64,000 nt of DNA from Agromyces terreus (GCF_009749465.1 NZ_WBIS01000007.1:62001-126000); one strand, 5' to 3'; positions 32,031-43,670 are shown, counted from the stretch's first letter. Notes: generated from the sequence alone by a model not told the origin. Program-made: numbers and translations.

Positions 32031-33695
32031 CTACAGCATCGCGGCGTCGGATGCCTCGTACACGCACTCGCCCTCGACCCAGGTCTGCAGCACCCGGGTC
32101 TCGCCGATCGCGGAGGCGGGCCCCGCGAACGGGTCGCGGTCGAGCACCACGAGGTCGGCGTGCTTGCCGACCTCGACGGTGCCGGTCACGTCGTCGAGGT
32201 GGTTCACGTACGCCGAGCCCGCCGTGTAGGCGGTCAGCGAGGTGGCGAGGTCGATGGCCTGCTCGGGCAGGAACACGTCGAACTCGCCCTCCTCGTAGCC
32301 GGGCGCCGAGACGCGGTTGACGGCCACGTGGATCGCCGCCATCGGGTTCGGCGTCGACACCGACCAGTCGCTGCCCGCCGCGAGCACCGCGCCCGAACGC
32401 ATCAGGTCGCCGAACGGGTACTGCCAGGCATCCCGCGGCGAACCGAGGAACGGCAGCGTGAGCTCGACCATCTGCGGCTCGAGCGCGGCCCACAGTGACT
32501 GCATGTTCGCCACGACGCCGAGCTCGCGGAACCGGGCGATGTCGTCGGGGTGCACGACCTGGATGTGCGCGATGTGGTGGCGGTGGTCGTTGCGGCCGTT
32601 CGCCCCGATGGCGTGCTCGACGGCGTCGAGGCACTCGCGCACCGCACGGTCGCCGATCGCGTGGAAGTGCAGCTGGAACCCGAGCTCGTCGAGCCGGGCC
32701 GCGGCCGGGTTCAGCACGGCAGGGTCGACGAACGAGATGCCCGAGTTGTCGGTGAAGTGGCCGTGCCCGTCGCAGTACGGCTCGAGCATCGAGGCGGTGA
32801 AGTTCTCGGCCACGCCGTCCTGCATGATCTTGATGCTGGTGGCCGCGAACCGGCCGCCGCGATACGCGTCGCGCTTGGCGACGAGGTCGTCGATCTGCTC
32901 GAGCCCGCGCAGGCGGTCCCACCAGATCGCGCCGACGACGCGCCCCGTGAGCTTCCCGGCGTCGGCCGCGGCGACGTACGCGGGCCCGGGGTCGCCGGCG
33001 TCGCCGTAGCTGCCGACGATCGCGTCCTGCCACGCGGTGATGCCGAACGAGTGCAGGTACTCCTGCCCGAGCAGGAGCGCCTGCATGAGTTCCTCGTCGG
33101 TGGTGCGCGGCAGCAGGCGGTTCACGAGGCCCATCGCGCCCTCGTGCAGGGTTCCGGATGCCTCGCCCGAGGCATCCCGCTCGATGCGCCCGTCCGAGGG
33201 GTCGGGCGTGCCGGCGTCGATGCCCGCGAGGCGCAGCGCGGCCGAGTTGACCCAGGCGCCGTGGCCGTCGCGGTTCGGCAGGAACGCGGGACGATCGGGC
33301 ACGACCGAGTCGAGGTCGGCGGCCGTGGGCGTGCCGCCCGGGAACGCCGACATCGACCAGCCGCCGCCGAGCACCCACTCGGTGTCGGGGTTCGCGTCGG
33401 CGTAGGCCTTGATCGCGGCCAGGTACTCGTCGCGCGTCTCGAGCTCGGCGAGGTTGCAGCGCATGAGGTCGAGCCCGCCCCACACCGGGTGCACATGCGC
33501 GTCCTGGAACCCGGGCACGAGCATCCGGCCGGCGAGGTCGACGTGCCGCGTATCGGGCCCGATCAGCTCGCGCACCTCGTCGTGGCCGACGGCGACGATG
33601 CGGCCGTCGGTCACGGCGACCGCGGTGGCCCGCGTGCGCTGGGTCGTCGCGGTGAAGACGGGACCGCCCGAGAAGACGAGGTCGGCGTGGGTCAT
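32031..33695 (-). CDS. YtcJ-type amidohydrolase
   Basis: 554 residues, ATG after TGAGGACCAACACC. Composite amidohydrolase fold: GRMLVPGFQDAHVHPVWGGL gives the first metal motif (HxH), LHFHAIGDRAVRECLDAVEH and HIAHIQVVHPDDIARF give the later histidines, and LAAGSDWSVSTPNPMAAIHV the C-terminal Asp. YtcJ/NfdA-type enzymes cleave N-substituted formamides or similar amides. It lies after the polyamine ABC transporter genes in the same direction (200 bases with two palindromic repeats between), so an N-acyl amine substrate is plausible. Cytosolic; no signal peptide. Confidence 0.88.
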   Translation of the reverse strand: MTHADLVFSGGPVFTATTQRTRATAVAVTDGRIVAVGHDEVRELIGPDTRHVDLAGRMLVPGFQDAHVHPVWGGLDLMRCNLAELETRDEYLAAIKAYADANPDTEWVLGGGWSMSAFPGGTPTAADLDSVVPDRPAFLPNRDGHGAWVNSAALRLAGIDAGTPDPSDGRIERDASGEASGTLHEGAMGLVNRLLPRTTDEELMQALLLGQEYLHSFGITAWQDAIVGSYGDAGDPGPAYVAAADAGKLTGRVVGAIWWDRLRGLEQIDDLVAKRDAYRGGRFAATSIKIMQDGVAENFTASMLEPYCDGHGHFTDNSGISFVDPAVLNPAAARLDELGFQLHFHAIGDRAVRECLDAVEHAIGANGRNDHRHHIAHIQVVHPDDIARFRELGVVANMQSLWAALEPQMVELTLPFLGSPRDAWQYPFGDLMRSGAVLAAGSDWSVSTPNPMAAIHVAVNRVSAPGYEEGEFDVFLPEQAIDLATSLTAYTAGSAYVNHLDDVTGTVEVGKHADLVVLDRDPFAGPASAIGETRVLQTWVEGECVYEASDAAML

Positions 33696-33720
33696 GGTGT
33701 TGGTCCTCAATCGTGGGATC

Positions 33721-33873
33721 GGTGGTCGAGGAGCGACGGAGGCGCGGCTCGAGACCTGGATCTCGAGACGGCCTGCGGCCTCCTCGATCGGCGGGAATGG
33801 GTGGTCGAGGAGCGACGGAGGAGCGTCTCGAGACCTGGATCTCGAGACGGCCTCCGGCCTCCTCGATCGGCGA
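33721..33873. repeat. Two tandem copies of the CTCGACC palindromic repeat
   Basis: Each copy (33721-33794 and 33800-33873) begins GGTGGTCGAGGAGCGACGGA, has a central TCTCGAGAC/GTCTCGAGA palindrome and ends GGCCTCCTCGATCGGCG. They form large hairpins in the spacer between the amidohydrolase and potC and could terminate or attenuate transcription. Confidence 0.85.
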
Positions 33874-33895
33874 GCGGACGGCCTGCGGCCTGGCC

Positions 33896-34858
33896 TCAGC
33901 CGCCGGCCATGGTGCGCGCGATCTGCGTCGCCGAGTCGCCGGCGCGTCTCAGCACGTAGGCCACGAGCGCAAGAGCGCCGAGGGTGAGCAGCAGCATGAG
34001 CGTGGAGACGGCCGCGATCTCGGGCCGGAGCCCGCTGCGGAGCGCGCTCAGCACGTACACGGGCCACGGCGTCGATCCGGAGACCTGCACGAACGAGGCC
34101 ACGATCGTGTTGTCGAGCGAGAGCGTGAACGACAGCAGCGCGCCCGCGAGCACGGCCGGCATGGCGAGCGGCATCGTCACTCGGCGGAACGTCGTGAACG
34201 GGGTGGCGTACAGGTCGGCGGAGGCCTCTTCGAGCTGCTCGTCGAGGCCGACGAGGCGTGCCCGCACGATGTACGTGACGACCGCGGTCGCGAACAGCGA
34301 GTGGCCGATGACGAGGCGCACGGTGCCGTCGTTGAAGATGCCGATGCCGAGGTCCTGGCCGAGGAACACGAGCCACGGCAGCAACGCCACCGCGTCGACG
34401 ATCTCGGGCGTCACCGACACGAGCAGCAGCAGCCCGACGAACCAGAACATCCATTTGCCGGGGCGGCGCGCGAGCGCGATGCCCGCGAGCGTGCCGAGCA
34501 GGGTCGCGACGAGGGCTGCGATGACGCCGGTTCGCAGCGACACCATGACCGACTCCTGGATCGCCGGTTTCGTGAAGATCGTCAGGTACGGGTCGATGCC
34601 GAAGCTGTCCCACGCGATGAGCAGGCGCCCCGTGTTGAACGAGTACACGATGATCACGAGGATCGGCGCGAACAGGAACAGGAAGACGAGCACGGCCCAC
34701 ACGGTCATGCCGAGGTCGAGCAGCGAACGCCGGCGGCGTCGACGCGGTGCGGATGCCCCGCCACGGCCGTCCGAGGCATCCGGAGCCCCGTTCGGGCCGA
34801 TGCCCGTCGCCGCGACCGCGCTGGTGTCGGGCGCGCTGCTCACGGTGCTGTTCGTCAT
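33896..34858 (-). CDS. potC: Polyamine ABC transporter permease PotC
   Basis: 320 residues, start overlapping potB (ATGA). A 45-residue hydrophilic, Arg-rich N-terminus precedes six helices. EAA loop EEASADLYATPFTTFRRVTM and the LSFTLSLDNTIVASFVQVSG region match the PotC/PotI family. It forms the membrane channel with PotB for spermidine/putrescine or related cation uptake. The substrate is inferred from the ensemble of PotABCD-like genes. Confidence 0.9.
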   Translation of the reverse strand: MTNSTVSSAPDTSAVAATGIGPNGAPDASDGRGGASAPRRRRRRSLLDLGMTVWAVLVFLFLFAPILVIIVYSFNTGRLLIAWDSFGIDPYLTIFTKPAIQESVMVSLRTGVIAALVATLLGTLAGIALARRPGKWMFWFVGLLLLVSVTPEIVDAVALLPWLVFLGQDLGIGIFNDGTVRLVIGHSLFATAVVTYIVRARLVGLDEQLEEASADLYATPFTTFRRVTMPLAMPAVLAGALLSFTLSLDNTIVASFVQVSGSTPWPVYVLSALRSGLRPEIAAVSTLMLLLTLGALALVAYVLRRAGDSATQIARTMAGG

Positions 34859-35739
34859 CGTGCTTCCTCCAACGTGACGGTGTAGCGGTTGCGGAACGGC
34901 AGGGCGACCAACCAGAGCAGGCCGCCGATCACCGCCGCCGAGGCCATGATCACGAGGATCAGGAGCACCGCCATCGCGGAGCCGAGGGCCCAGTTCTGCG
35001 CCGTCTGGAACTGGCTCGCGACGAGCTGGCCGACCATGTTGCCCTGTGCGCCGCCGAGCACGGTCGCCGTGATGTAGTCGCCCATGAGGGGGATGTAGAC
35101 GAGCAGCGCACCCACGATGATGCCGGGCCGGGCGAGCGGGATCGTGACGCGCACGAACGTCGAGAACCGGTTCGCGCCGAGGTCCTTGCTGGCCTCGCGG
35201 AGCGAGTCGCCCACGCGGTCGAACGCCACGTACAGCGGCAGGATCATGAGCGGCAGGTAGTTGTAGACCACGCCGAGCAGCACCGCGGAACGCGTGTAGA
35301 GGATCTCGAGCGGCGCGTCGGTCAGGCCGATGCCCTGGAGCAGGTTCGAGAACCAGCCCTCGGGGGCGAGGATGATCTGCCAGCCGATCGTGCGCACGAG
35401 GAAGTTCGCCCAGTACGGCACCATCACGATCGCGATGAGGAGCCCGCGGATCGACGGCGGGGACTTCACCGCCATCCAGTACGCGACCGGGAGGCCGATG
35501 AGCAGGCAGATCACCGTGCCCGTGATGCCCACCCACAGCGTGTTCAGGAACACGTCGAAGAAGGTCGGCGTCAGCGCCTCCGCGTACCGGTCGAACGAGA
35601 GGATGTCGTTCGCGTGCGTGCCGAACAGCCCGGGCTTGTAGCCGAAGCTGAACCAGATCACCGCGCCCACCGGGAGCACGAAGAACAGGATCAACCACGT
35701 CCAGGCCGGAACGGCGAGGCCGAACCGCAGGTTACGCAC
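34855..35739 (-). CDS. potB: Polyamine ABC transporter permease PotB
   Basis: 294 residues. Six helices; EAA loop REASKDLGANRFSTFVRVTI and PLARPGIIVGALLVYIPLMG DY-type block as in PotB/PotH. The start overlaps the last eight bases of the binding-protein gene, and the stop overlaps potC, so potD-potB-potC are translationally coupled. Confidence 0.91.
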   Translation of the reverse strand: MRNLRFGLAVPAWTWLILFFVLPVGAVIWFSFGYKPGLFGTHANDILSFDRYAEALTPTFFDVFLNTLWVGITGTVICLLIGLPVAYWMAVKSPPSIRGLLIAIVMVPYWANFLVRTIGWQIILAPEGWFSNLLQGIGLTDAPLEILYTRSAVLLGVVYNYLPLMILPLYVAFDRVGDSLREASKDLGANRFSTFVRVTIPLARPGIIVGALLVYIPLMGDYITATVLGGAQGNMVGQLVASQFQTAQNWALGSAMAVLLILVIMASAAVIGGLLWLVALPFRNRYTVTLEEAR

Positions 35740-36913
35740 CGGCGGCAGCCTTCGCCTTGTTCCAGATGTCGACGGTGCGCTGCTGAGCCTCGTTCACCTC
35801 GCCGTCGTGCATGGTCGCGAGCTGCTCGGGCGTGAAGAACACCAGGTCGAGCATCTCGAGGCCCTCGGCCTGGGCGGCATCCTCGATGCCGGCCGCACCC
35901 GTGTGGTAGCCGATGTAGTCGACCTGCAGGAGCTGGTTCTCGGGCACCATCGTGTAGTCGATGAACGCGTGCGCCGCCTCGGGGTTCGCCGCTCCGACCG
36001 GGATCGCCCAGTTGTCCATCCACAGCTCGGTCGCGGGCGAGCCCAGCACCCACTGCCAGCGGTCGGGGTCGGGGCTCTCGAGGATGCCGATGCGGGCGTC
36101 CCCGTTCCACGACTGCATGAGCACCTGCGTGGCCTGCGGGATCGCCTGGCCGCCCGGGTAGGAGTCGAACGCCGCGATGTTCGGGGCGAGCGTGTTGACG
36201 ATGAAGTCCTCGCACGCGTCGATGTCGGCGGCGTCGGTCGTGTTCCAGTCGATGCCGTTCGCCCAGTAGTAGATGCCGGTGACCTCGGCGGGGTCGTCGA
36301 GCACGCTCGTCTTGCCGCTGGCCTCGTTCTGCGCCGCGTCGAGGAAGTCGCTCCACGTCTTGAGCTCGCGCTTGATGACCGTCTTGTCGTAGACGAACCC
36401 GGTCGTGCCCCACGCCTTGCAGATCGAGTACGCGTTGTCGGGGTCCCAGCCGCGGCCGAGGAACTCGGGGTCCATGAACTCGAGGTTGGGCAGCAGGTCC
36501 TTGTTCAGCTCCTGCAGCAGGCCGTTCTCGACCATCTGCGGGATGAACGCGCCCGTCGGCACGACGATGTCGTAGCCGCTCGTGCCCTTGGCCGCGACGA
36601 GCTTCGAGATGAGCTCCTCGTTCGAGCCGTAGGAGTCGAACCGCACCTTCGGGCCGAGCTCGGCGGTGAACGCCTCGACGACGTCGGGGGAGTCGTAGTC
36701 GCCCCACGAGTAGATGCTCAGGTTCTTCTCGAGCGCGCCGCCGGTGGCCTGGGGGCCGGCCGATGTGCCGCCGCCCGGCGTGCACGCCGCGAGGAGGCCG
36801 ACGCTGCCGGCCGCGGCGGCGAAGCTCAGGAAGCGGCGGCGGGACAGCTCGCGTCGGATGATCGGGGTCGCCTCCGCGCTGGCGAGGATACGGAGGGGGG
36901 ACTGTTCAGCCAT
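35732..36913 (-). CDS. potD: Polyamine-binding lipoprotein (PotD/PotF type), Tat-exported
   Basis: 393 residues; ATG after CTGGAGCGAAC. Signal RRELSRRRFLSFAAAAGSVG with lipobox LLAAC (Cys44) predicts twin-arginine export and lipid anchoring. Mature protein: LSIYSWGDYDSPDVVEAF, GYDIVVPTGAFIPQMVENGL, WDPDNAYSICKAWGTTGFVY and NWAIPVGAANPEAAHAFIDY, all typical of PotD-like periplasmic binding proteins. It hands polyamine to PotBC. An N-terminal 130-base open stretch is non-coding spacer. Confidence 0.91.
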   Translation of the reverse strand: MAEQSPLRILASAEATPIIRRELSRRRFLSFAAAAGSVGLLAACTPGGGTSAGPQATGGALEKNLSIYSWGDYDSPDVVEAFTAELGPKVRFDSYGSNEELISKLVAAKGTSGYDIVVPTGAFIPQMVENGLLQELNKDLLPNLEFMDPEFLGRGWDPDNAYSICKAWGTTGFVYDKTVIKRELKTWSDFLDAAQNEASGKTSVLDDPAEVTGIYYWANGIDWNTTDAADIDACEDFIVNTLAPNIAAFDSYPGGQAIPQATQVLMQSWNGDARIGILESPDPDRWQWVLGSPATELWMDNWAIPVGAANPEAAHAFIDYTMVPENQLLQVDYIGYHTGAAGIEDAAQAEGLEMLDLVFFTPEQLATMHDGEVNEAQQRTVDIWNKAKAAAGA

Positions 36914-36963
36914 GTTCGCTCCAGAGTTCGGGTCGGTGGGTTCGGGGCTGGGGATGGATCGGG

Positions 36964-38145
36964 TCAGTTGGTCGGGGGTTCGACGTACCCGGCTTCGGCG
37001 GCCGCGGCGTCGAGGGCGAAGAGCTGGACGCTCTCGGTGCGCCACGAGCAGACGACCTCGTCGCCGACCGCGAGCCGCGGGGCATCCGGGGTCGGCCGGC
37101 GGGCGATGACGCTCAGGTCGTCGCCGACGCGCACGAGGTACTGCATGGTCTCGCCGAGGTGCGAGACCCCGATGAGCGTGCCCCGCACGAGGTTGGGCCG
37201 GGTCGGGGCGTCTTCGCCCGCGGCGGAGGCATCCGCCACCTCGACGAACTCGGGGCGGATCGCGGCCTGCGCGACGGAGCCCGCGGGCAGGTCGGGTCGC
37301 GCCGTCGTCGCCTGCACGATGCCGTGCGCCGTCGCGATGCCGTCGCGGGAGGCGGTGAGCGCGCCCTCGATGAAGTTCTGCTGTCCGACGAACGCCGCGA
37401 CGTACGCGGAACTCGGGCGCGCGTAGACCGTGTCGGCGTCGGCGAGCTGCTCGATGCGGCCGTCGCGCATGATGGCGATGCGGTCGCTCATCGAGAGCGC
37501 CTCGCCCTGGTCGTGCGTGACGAAGACGAACGTGATGCCGAGCCGGGACTGGAGCAGCTTGAGCTCGAGCTGCATCTCTTCTCGGAGCTGGCGGTCGAGC
37601 GCGCCGAGCGGCTCGTCGAGCAGGAGCACCGACGGGCGGTTCACGAGCGCCCTCGCGAGCGCGATGCGCTGCTGCTGGCCGCCCGAGAGCTGCGTGGACT
37701 TGCGGTCGGCGAAGCGGCGCATCTGCACGAGGTCGAGCGCCGAGGCGACCCGCTCGCGGATCTCGGCCTTGGGGGTGCGGCGCTGCTGCAGCCCGTAGGC
37801 GACGTTCTCGGCCACGCTCATGTGCGGGAAGAGCGCGTACGCCTGGAACACCGTGTTGACGTCGCGCCGGTAGGCGGGCACGCCGAGCACGGAACGTCCG
37901 GAGACGCGGATGTCGCCGGCGTCGGGCTGCTCGAAGCCCGCGATCATGCGCAGCGTCGTCGTCTTGCCGCAGCCCGACGGGCCGAGCAGCGAGATGAACT
38001 CGCCCGGTTCGATCGAGAGCGACATCTCGCGCACCGCCGTCGCCTCGCCGTAGTGCTTCGTGACGCCGTCGAGCACCACGGCACCCGGGCCCTCGACGGG
38101 GTCGGTGCCGGTCCGGCCGGACTCGGTCGTCATCGTGGTGCTCAC
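36964..38145 (-). CDS. potA: Polyamine ABC transporter ATP-binding protein PotA
   Basis: 393 residues from a GTG with ACGGAGGCC upstream. Walker A GPSGCGKTT, signature [15 protein letters not shown], Walker B LLLDEPLGALD, switch VTHDQGEALSMSD, and a C-terminal TOBE-type regulatory domain (IRPEFVEVAD, GVSHLGETMQYLVRVGDDLS). First gene of the potA-D-B-C operon; the spacer upstream (38146-38334) must hold the promoter. Confidence 0.93.
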   Translation of the reverse strand: MSTTMTTESGRTGTDPVEGPGAVVLDGVTKHYGEATAVREMSLSIEPGEFISLLGPSGCGKTTTLRMIAGFEQPDAGDIRVSGRSVLGVPAYRRDVNTVFQAYALFPHMSVAENVAYGLQQRRTPKAEIRERVASALDLVQMRRFADRKSTQLSGGQQQRIALARALVNRPSVLLLDEPLGALDRQLREEMQLELKLLQSRLGITFVFVTHDQGEALSMSDRIAIMRDGRIEQLADADTVYARPSSAYVAAFVGQQNFIEGALTASRDGIATAHGIVQATTARPDLPAGSVAQAAIRPEFVEVADASAAGEDAPTRPNLVRGTLIGVSHLGETMQYLVRVGDDLSVIARRPTPDAPRLAVGDEVVCSWRTESVQLFALDAAAAEAGYVEPPTN

Positions 38146-38334
38146 CAAGTGGCCTCCGTTCATCGTGACGCAGCTATGCGTACGCGTTGCGCCATTCAAA
38201 CCGTGCGCCGGCGCCGAAGCAATGGGCGCGGGTCCGAATGGGACAAACCATCGCACGGATCCGGGGTGCCTGACAGATCGTCCGGCCGGTCGTTACACAG
38301 ACGAAACCTGCTGGGGTCGCCGCGCAGCGGAGCG

Positions 38335-39759
38335 TCAGGCGAAGCCGAACACGGGCGGGAAGACGAGCACGAGCGCGCCCGCCCACGCGAGGTACACGGG
38401 CAGATACGCGGTCTGCCATCGCTCCAGCGCGGCGAAGCCGGTGCGCCGACGCAGGAACCCGATCTGGAGCAGGGTCGCCCATGCGAGGTTCGCCAGCAGG
38501 ATCAGGTTGAGCCCGAGGGAGGCGGTCTTGTTGGCGCTGAACCCGAACTCGCCGGTGCGCGCGACCATCGCGACGAGGACGATGAGGTCGACGGCGAGCG
38601 CCGCCCCGAGCAGGACGAGCAGCAGCCGGTCGAACCAGCCCGGCGGCAGCAGCGGATCGCGAGCCGACAGCGAGTAGACGAGGAGGGCGACCACGACGAC
38701 GAGCACGAGGTCGAAGGCGATGAGCAGGTCGCGGTTCGCGTCGACCACGTTCCACTGCACGAGCGCCGCGACGATGAGCGCGAGCATCATGAGCGTGACC
38801 AGCGGCGTGAACACCCGCGTGAGCACGGGAGCGATGTTCTCGATCACGCGCTGCTTCGCCTCGACGAGCCAGGCGGCCACGAGCACCGCTCCGGCAGCGC
38901 CGCACGGCAGCACCCACTCGCCGACGAACGCCGACACGTCGACGTCGATCGACGCGAACACGGCGACGGTGAGCGCGCTGAGCGCCCCGCCGACGAGGGC
39001 GATGAGCACCGCGTACACCGCCCACTCGCCGCTGAACCGCACGAAGTGCATGCGCGCGTCGCTGCTGCGCCACGCCCCGCCCGCCTCGACCGCGCCGACG
39101 ACGAGCCAGAGCCCGACGCACGAGCCGATCATGGCGAGGAGCCCGGTCGCGGTGGACAGCGCACCCGCGGAGGAACCATCGGGCGCCGCGAAGGGGTACA
39201 GGTTCAGCGCGAGCCCGGCGACGACGAACGCGGCGCCCGCGCCCGCGCCGATCATGGTCGCGGCCCGGGGGCGCCGGCGCCAGGCGAACCACAGGGCGAG
39301 GAACGGGAGCACGGTGACGGCGACATTGAGCCATGCCGCGGGCACGCCCGCCGCGAACTGCACCGTCTTGACGGCGAGGCCCGCGCCGACGCCGAGGAGG
39401 AGGGCGACGGCGAGCCCGTTCGCACGCCGGAACAGGGGGAGCGGCTCGCCCGGGGCATCCGTCGCCCGCGCGTCCTCGGCGCCGCCCCCGTCGAGCACGA
39501 GCTGCTTCCAGAGGCGTTCGGAGTGTTCGCGCGCGTACTCGCGAGAGAGGTCGTCGGTGCGGCCGAGCCGCTTCACGGCGATGAGGAACGCCTCGTCGTG
39601 GGTGAGCCCGGACGCGACGAACTGGTCCACGCGATCGAGCAGGTGGCTCTCGAGCTCGTCGACGTCGGGCTCGGTGAGGGCGTCGTGGCGCAGCATCCAC
39701 CGGCGCCAGGAGGCGACGAGCGCCTCGAGGCCCGGCGTCTCGGCCTCGGCGGGCGCCAC
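38335..39759 (-). CDS. Multi-pass membrane protein with N-terminal permease-prefix domain
   Basis: 474 residues from a GTG two bases after the padR stop. Residues about 10-80 (LEALVASWRRWMLRHDALTE, VDELESHLLDRVDQFV, DEAFLIAVKRLGRTDDLS) are the permease-prefix/DUF1700-like helical domain; the rest has about ten to twelve hydrophobic helices. Pairing of PadR with such proteins is very common in actinobacteria, and the PadR regulator presumably controls it. Transport or envelope-stress function is unproven. Confidence 0.82.
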   Translation of the reverse strand: MAPAEAETPGLEALVASWRRWMLRHDALTEPDVDELESHLLDRVDQFVASGLTHDEAFLIAVKRLGRTDDLSREYAREHSERLWKQLVLDGGGAEDARATDAPGEPLPLFRRANGLAVALLLGVGAGLAVKTVQFAAGVPAAWLNVAVTVLPFLALWFAWRRRPRAATMIGAGAGAAFVVAGLALNLYPFAAPDGSSAGALSTATGLLAMIGSCVGLWLVVGAVEAGGAWRSSDARMHFVRFSGEWAVYAVLIALVGGALSALTVAVFASIDVDVSAFVGEWVLPCGAAGAVLVAAWLVEAKQRVIENIAPVLTRVFTPLVTLMMLALIVAALVQWNVVDANRDLLIAFDLVLVVVVALLVYSLSARDPLLPPGWFDRLLLVLLGAALAVDLIVLVAMVARTGEFGFSANKTASLGLNLILLANLAWATLLQIGFLRRRTGFAALERWQTAYLPVYLAWAGALVLVFPPVFGFA

Positions 39760-39760
39760 G

Positions 39761-40126
39761 TCAGGCCTCCCCGAAGGCGAGGCGCACGCGCGGCCCGCCG
39801 TCGTCGGGCCAGACCTTGCCGAGCACGCCCCCGACGACCGACCACTGGCGGCGCTGGTCGGCGAGCACGGCGGCCCCCTGCTCGCTCAGCCGGTAGTGCT
39901 TGCGCGGACGCCCGGCCTCGGACCGGCGCCACTCGGAGTGCACGTGGCCGAGCCGTTCGAGCCGGTGCAGCAGCGGATACAGCATGCCGTCGCTCCACTC
40001 GAGCTCGCCCTCGGAGAGGGTGGCCACGCGCTGGAGGATCGCGTAGCCGTACGACTCGCCCTCGGCGAGGATGCCGAGCACGACCGGGGTCGCTGCCGCG
40101 GCGACCAGGTCTTTGCCGATGCGCAT
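39761..40126 (-). CDS. PadR-family transcriptional regulator (short form)
   Basis: 121 residues, ATG after GAGGAGGCCC. Compact PadR winged helix: LGILAEGESYGYAILQRVAT, LEWSDGMLYPLLHRLERLGH, SEWRRSEAGRPRKHYRLSEQ. No long C-terminal domain, so it belongs to the small PadR group. It is followed by a membrane protein gene after two bases and is preceded by operator-like repeats. Confidence 0.92.
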   Translation of the reverse strand: MRIGKDLVAAAATPVVLGILAEGESYGYAILQRVATLSEGELEWSDGMLYPLLHRLERLGHVHSEWRRSEAGRPRKHYRLSEQGAAVLADQRRQWSVVGGVLGKVWPDDGGPRVRLAFGEA

Positions 40127-40147
40127 GGGCCTCCTCGAGTCGGATGG

Positions 40148-40201
40148 ATACCTGACAGTGCCACATACATAGTGCTGCAAGGTACATGGATCTGCAAGGT
40201 A
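40148..40201 (-). promoter_or_regulatory. padR promoter with repeated CTGCAAGGTA boxes
   Basis: CTGCAAGGTA occurs at 40175-40184 and 40192-40201, 17 bases apart, and an inverted relative ATACCTGACAG lies at 40148-40158. On the minus strand TTGCAG, 17 bases, CACTAT gives a plausible promoter inside them. This fits autoregulation by PadR. Confidence 0.6.
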
Positions 40202-40451
40202 TGAACGGCGAGCGGATGCCGCAGCCGGGCCTCCGGGGCTCGAACGGCCGATCCGGGGGCGGGAATTCCGCCGCGCAGAACTTCGCCGGAAGTTCACCCC
40301 CCGGATCGTGGGTCGGACCCTGTCGGCGGCGCCCAGAGTGGATGCACGGCCACCCCGACGGCACCGCATCAGACGCCGGAGGGAACCGCACGAGACATCC
40401 GCTCGGTCCCGAACCGCAGCGCCGAAGCCGCATCACCGAAGGAGCACGACG
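40202..40451 (+). other. Leader of aceA
   Basis: Gene-free DNA between the padR promoter and aceA. It contains the RamB-type operator near its start, then about 155 bases of GC-rich leader with no clear hairpin terminator or conserved riboswitch pattern, ending with GAAGGAGCACGACG before the aceA ATG. Confidence 0.5.
40276..40297 (+). promoter_or_regulatory. RamB-type operator upstream of aceA
   Basis: CAGAACTTCGCCGGAAGTTC: GAACTTC and GAAGTTC are perfect arms around GCCG. It shares CAGAACTTCG-N5-AGTTC with the palindrome in front of the RamB-like gene at 25350. Confidence 0.75.
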
Positions 40452-41786
40452 ATGAGCACCAACCGCCCCGGCGACCAGATCCAGACCGCAGCCGAGCTGC
40501 AGCTCGAGTGGGACGCGAACCCGCGCTGGGAGGGCGTCGCCCGCGACTACACCGCCGAGGACGTCGTCGCCCTGCGCGGCCCGGTGCGCGAGGAGCGCAC
40601 CCTCGCCAAGCGCGGCGCCGAGCGCCTGTGGGAGGACATCACGCAGAACACCGGCACCGCGTTCGAGCGCATGGAGGACCCGCAGTGGTCGGCCGCGCTC
40701 GGCGCCCTCACCGGCAACCAGGCCGTGCAGCAGGTGCGCGCGGGCCTCAAGGCCATCTACCTCAGCGGCTGGCAGGTCGCCGCCGACGCCAACCTCAGCG
40801 GCCAGACCTACCCCGACCAGTCCCTGTACCCCGCGAACTCGGTGCCGGCGGTCGTGCGCCGCATCAACAACGCACTGCTGCGCGCCGGTCAGATCGAGCA
40901 GGGCACACCCGGCCCCGACGGCGAGCGCGACTGGATGGCCCCGATCGTCGCCGACGCCGAGGCCGGCTTCGGCGGCCCGCTGAACGCCTACGAGCTCATG
41001 CACCAGATGATCGAGGCGGGCGCGGCCGGCGTGCACTGGGAGGACCAGCTCGCGAGCGAGAAGAAGTGCGGTCACATGGGCGGCAAGGTGCTGATCCCGA
41101 CGTCGCAGCACATCCGCACGATCAACGCGGCGCGGCTGGCGGCGGATGTCGCGGGCGTGCCCTCCATCATCATCGCCCGCACCGACGCGCTCGCCGCGAC
41201 CCTGCTCACGAGCGACCACGACGAGCGCGACCGCCCGTTCGTGACGGGGGAGCGCACCGCCGAGGGCTTCTACGAGGTGCAGAACGGCATCGAGCCGGTC
41301 ATCGCCCGCGGGCTCGCGTACGCCGAGTACGCCGACCTGCTCTGGGTCGAGTCGGCAGAGCCCGACCTCGACCTGGCGCGCCGGTTCGCCGAGGCCGTGC
41401 ACGCGAAGTTCCCGGGCAAGCGACTCTCGTACAACTGCTCGCCGTCGTTCAACTGGAAGCGCCACCTCGACGACGACCAGATCGCGAAGTTCCAGCGCGA
41501 GCTCGCGTCGATGGGCTACGCGTTCCAGTTCATCACCCTCGCGGGCTTCCACGCCCTCAACCACTCCATGTTCACGCTCGCGAAGGACTACAGCGAGCGG
41601 CACATGAGCGCATACGTCGAACTCCAGGAGGCCGAATTCGCCTCGGAGGCATCCGGGTACACCGCCACGCGCCACCAGCGCGAGGTCGGCACCGGCTACT
41701 TCGACCAGATCGCCACGGCGCTGAACCCCAGCAGCGCGACCCTCGCCCTCGTCGGATCGACCGAGGAAGACCAGTTCGCTCACTGA
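40452..41786 (+). CDS. aceA: Isocitrate lyase
   Basis: 444 residues, ATG after GAAGGAGCACGACG. The active-site motif [16 protein letters not shown] with catalytic Cys206 is intact, together with [16 protein letters not shown] (Mg2+ site) and [18 protein letters not shown]; length is normal. It cleaves isocitrate to glyoxylate and succinate, the first step of the glyoxylate shunt for growth on acetate, fatty acids or compounds ending in acetyl-CoA. Malate synthase follows. The shared operator suggests control by the RamB-like regulator encoded 15 kb away. Confidence 0.97.
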   Translation: MSTNRPGDQIQTAAELQLEWDANPRWEGVARDYTAEDVVALRGPVREERTLAKRGAERLWEDITQNTGTAFERMEDPQWSAALGALTGNQAVQQVRAGLKAIYLSGWQVAADANLSGQTYPDQSLYPANSVPAVVRRINNALLRAGQIEQGTPGPDGERDWMAPIVADAEAGFGGPLNAYELMHQMIEAGAAGVHWEDQLASEKKCGHMGGKVLIPTSQHIRTINAARLAADVAGVPSIIIARTDALAATLLTSDHDERDRPFVTGERTAEGFYEVQNGIEPVIARGLAYAEYADLLWVESAEPDLDLARRFAEAVHAKFPGKRLSYNCSPSFNWKRHLDDDQIAKFQRELASMGYAFQFITLAGFHALNHSMFTLAKDYSERHMSAYVELQEAEFASEASGYTATRHQREVGTGYFDQIATALNPSSATLALVGSTEEDQFAH

Positions 41787-41809
41787 CCCTCTCGGCGGTC
41801 GGGGGGCCG

Positions 41810-41885
41810 CCGGTCGAGTAGGCGCCCCGGCGCCGTATCGAGACCCACACCAGGTCTTGATACGCGCTTCGCGCTACTCGACCGG
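41810..41885. repeat. 76-bp palindromic repeat between aceA and aceB
   Basis: Arms CCGGTCGAGTAG and CTACTCGACCGG enclose GTATCGAGACC / GGTCTTGATAC around a short centre. It is a variant ('GAGTAG' type) of the CTCGACC repeat family and could reduce read-through or stabilise the aceA transcript. Confidence 0.85.
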
Positions 41886-41921
41886 CGAACTCGCCACCGC
41901 CGAACCGAAGGAGACACCATC

Positions 41922-43625
<1,704 letters not shown>

Positions 43626-43670
43626 GCCCCGCTCGGGCGCGCGCTCCAGGCCCCCCCCGGGAGCTGAAGT

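Noticed and set aside
37159..40155. 998-residue plus-strand open frame
   Set aside because: Antisense to potA, the permease-prefix protein and padR; composition (E, R, H-rich) and lack of any motif show it is a shadow.
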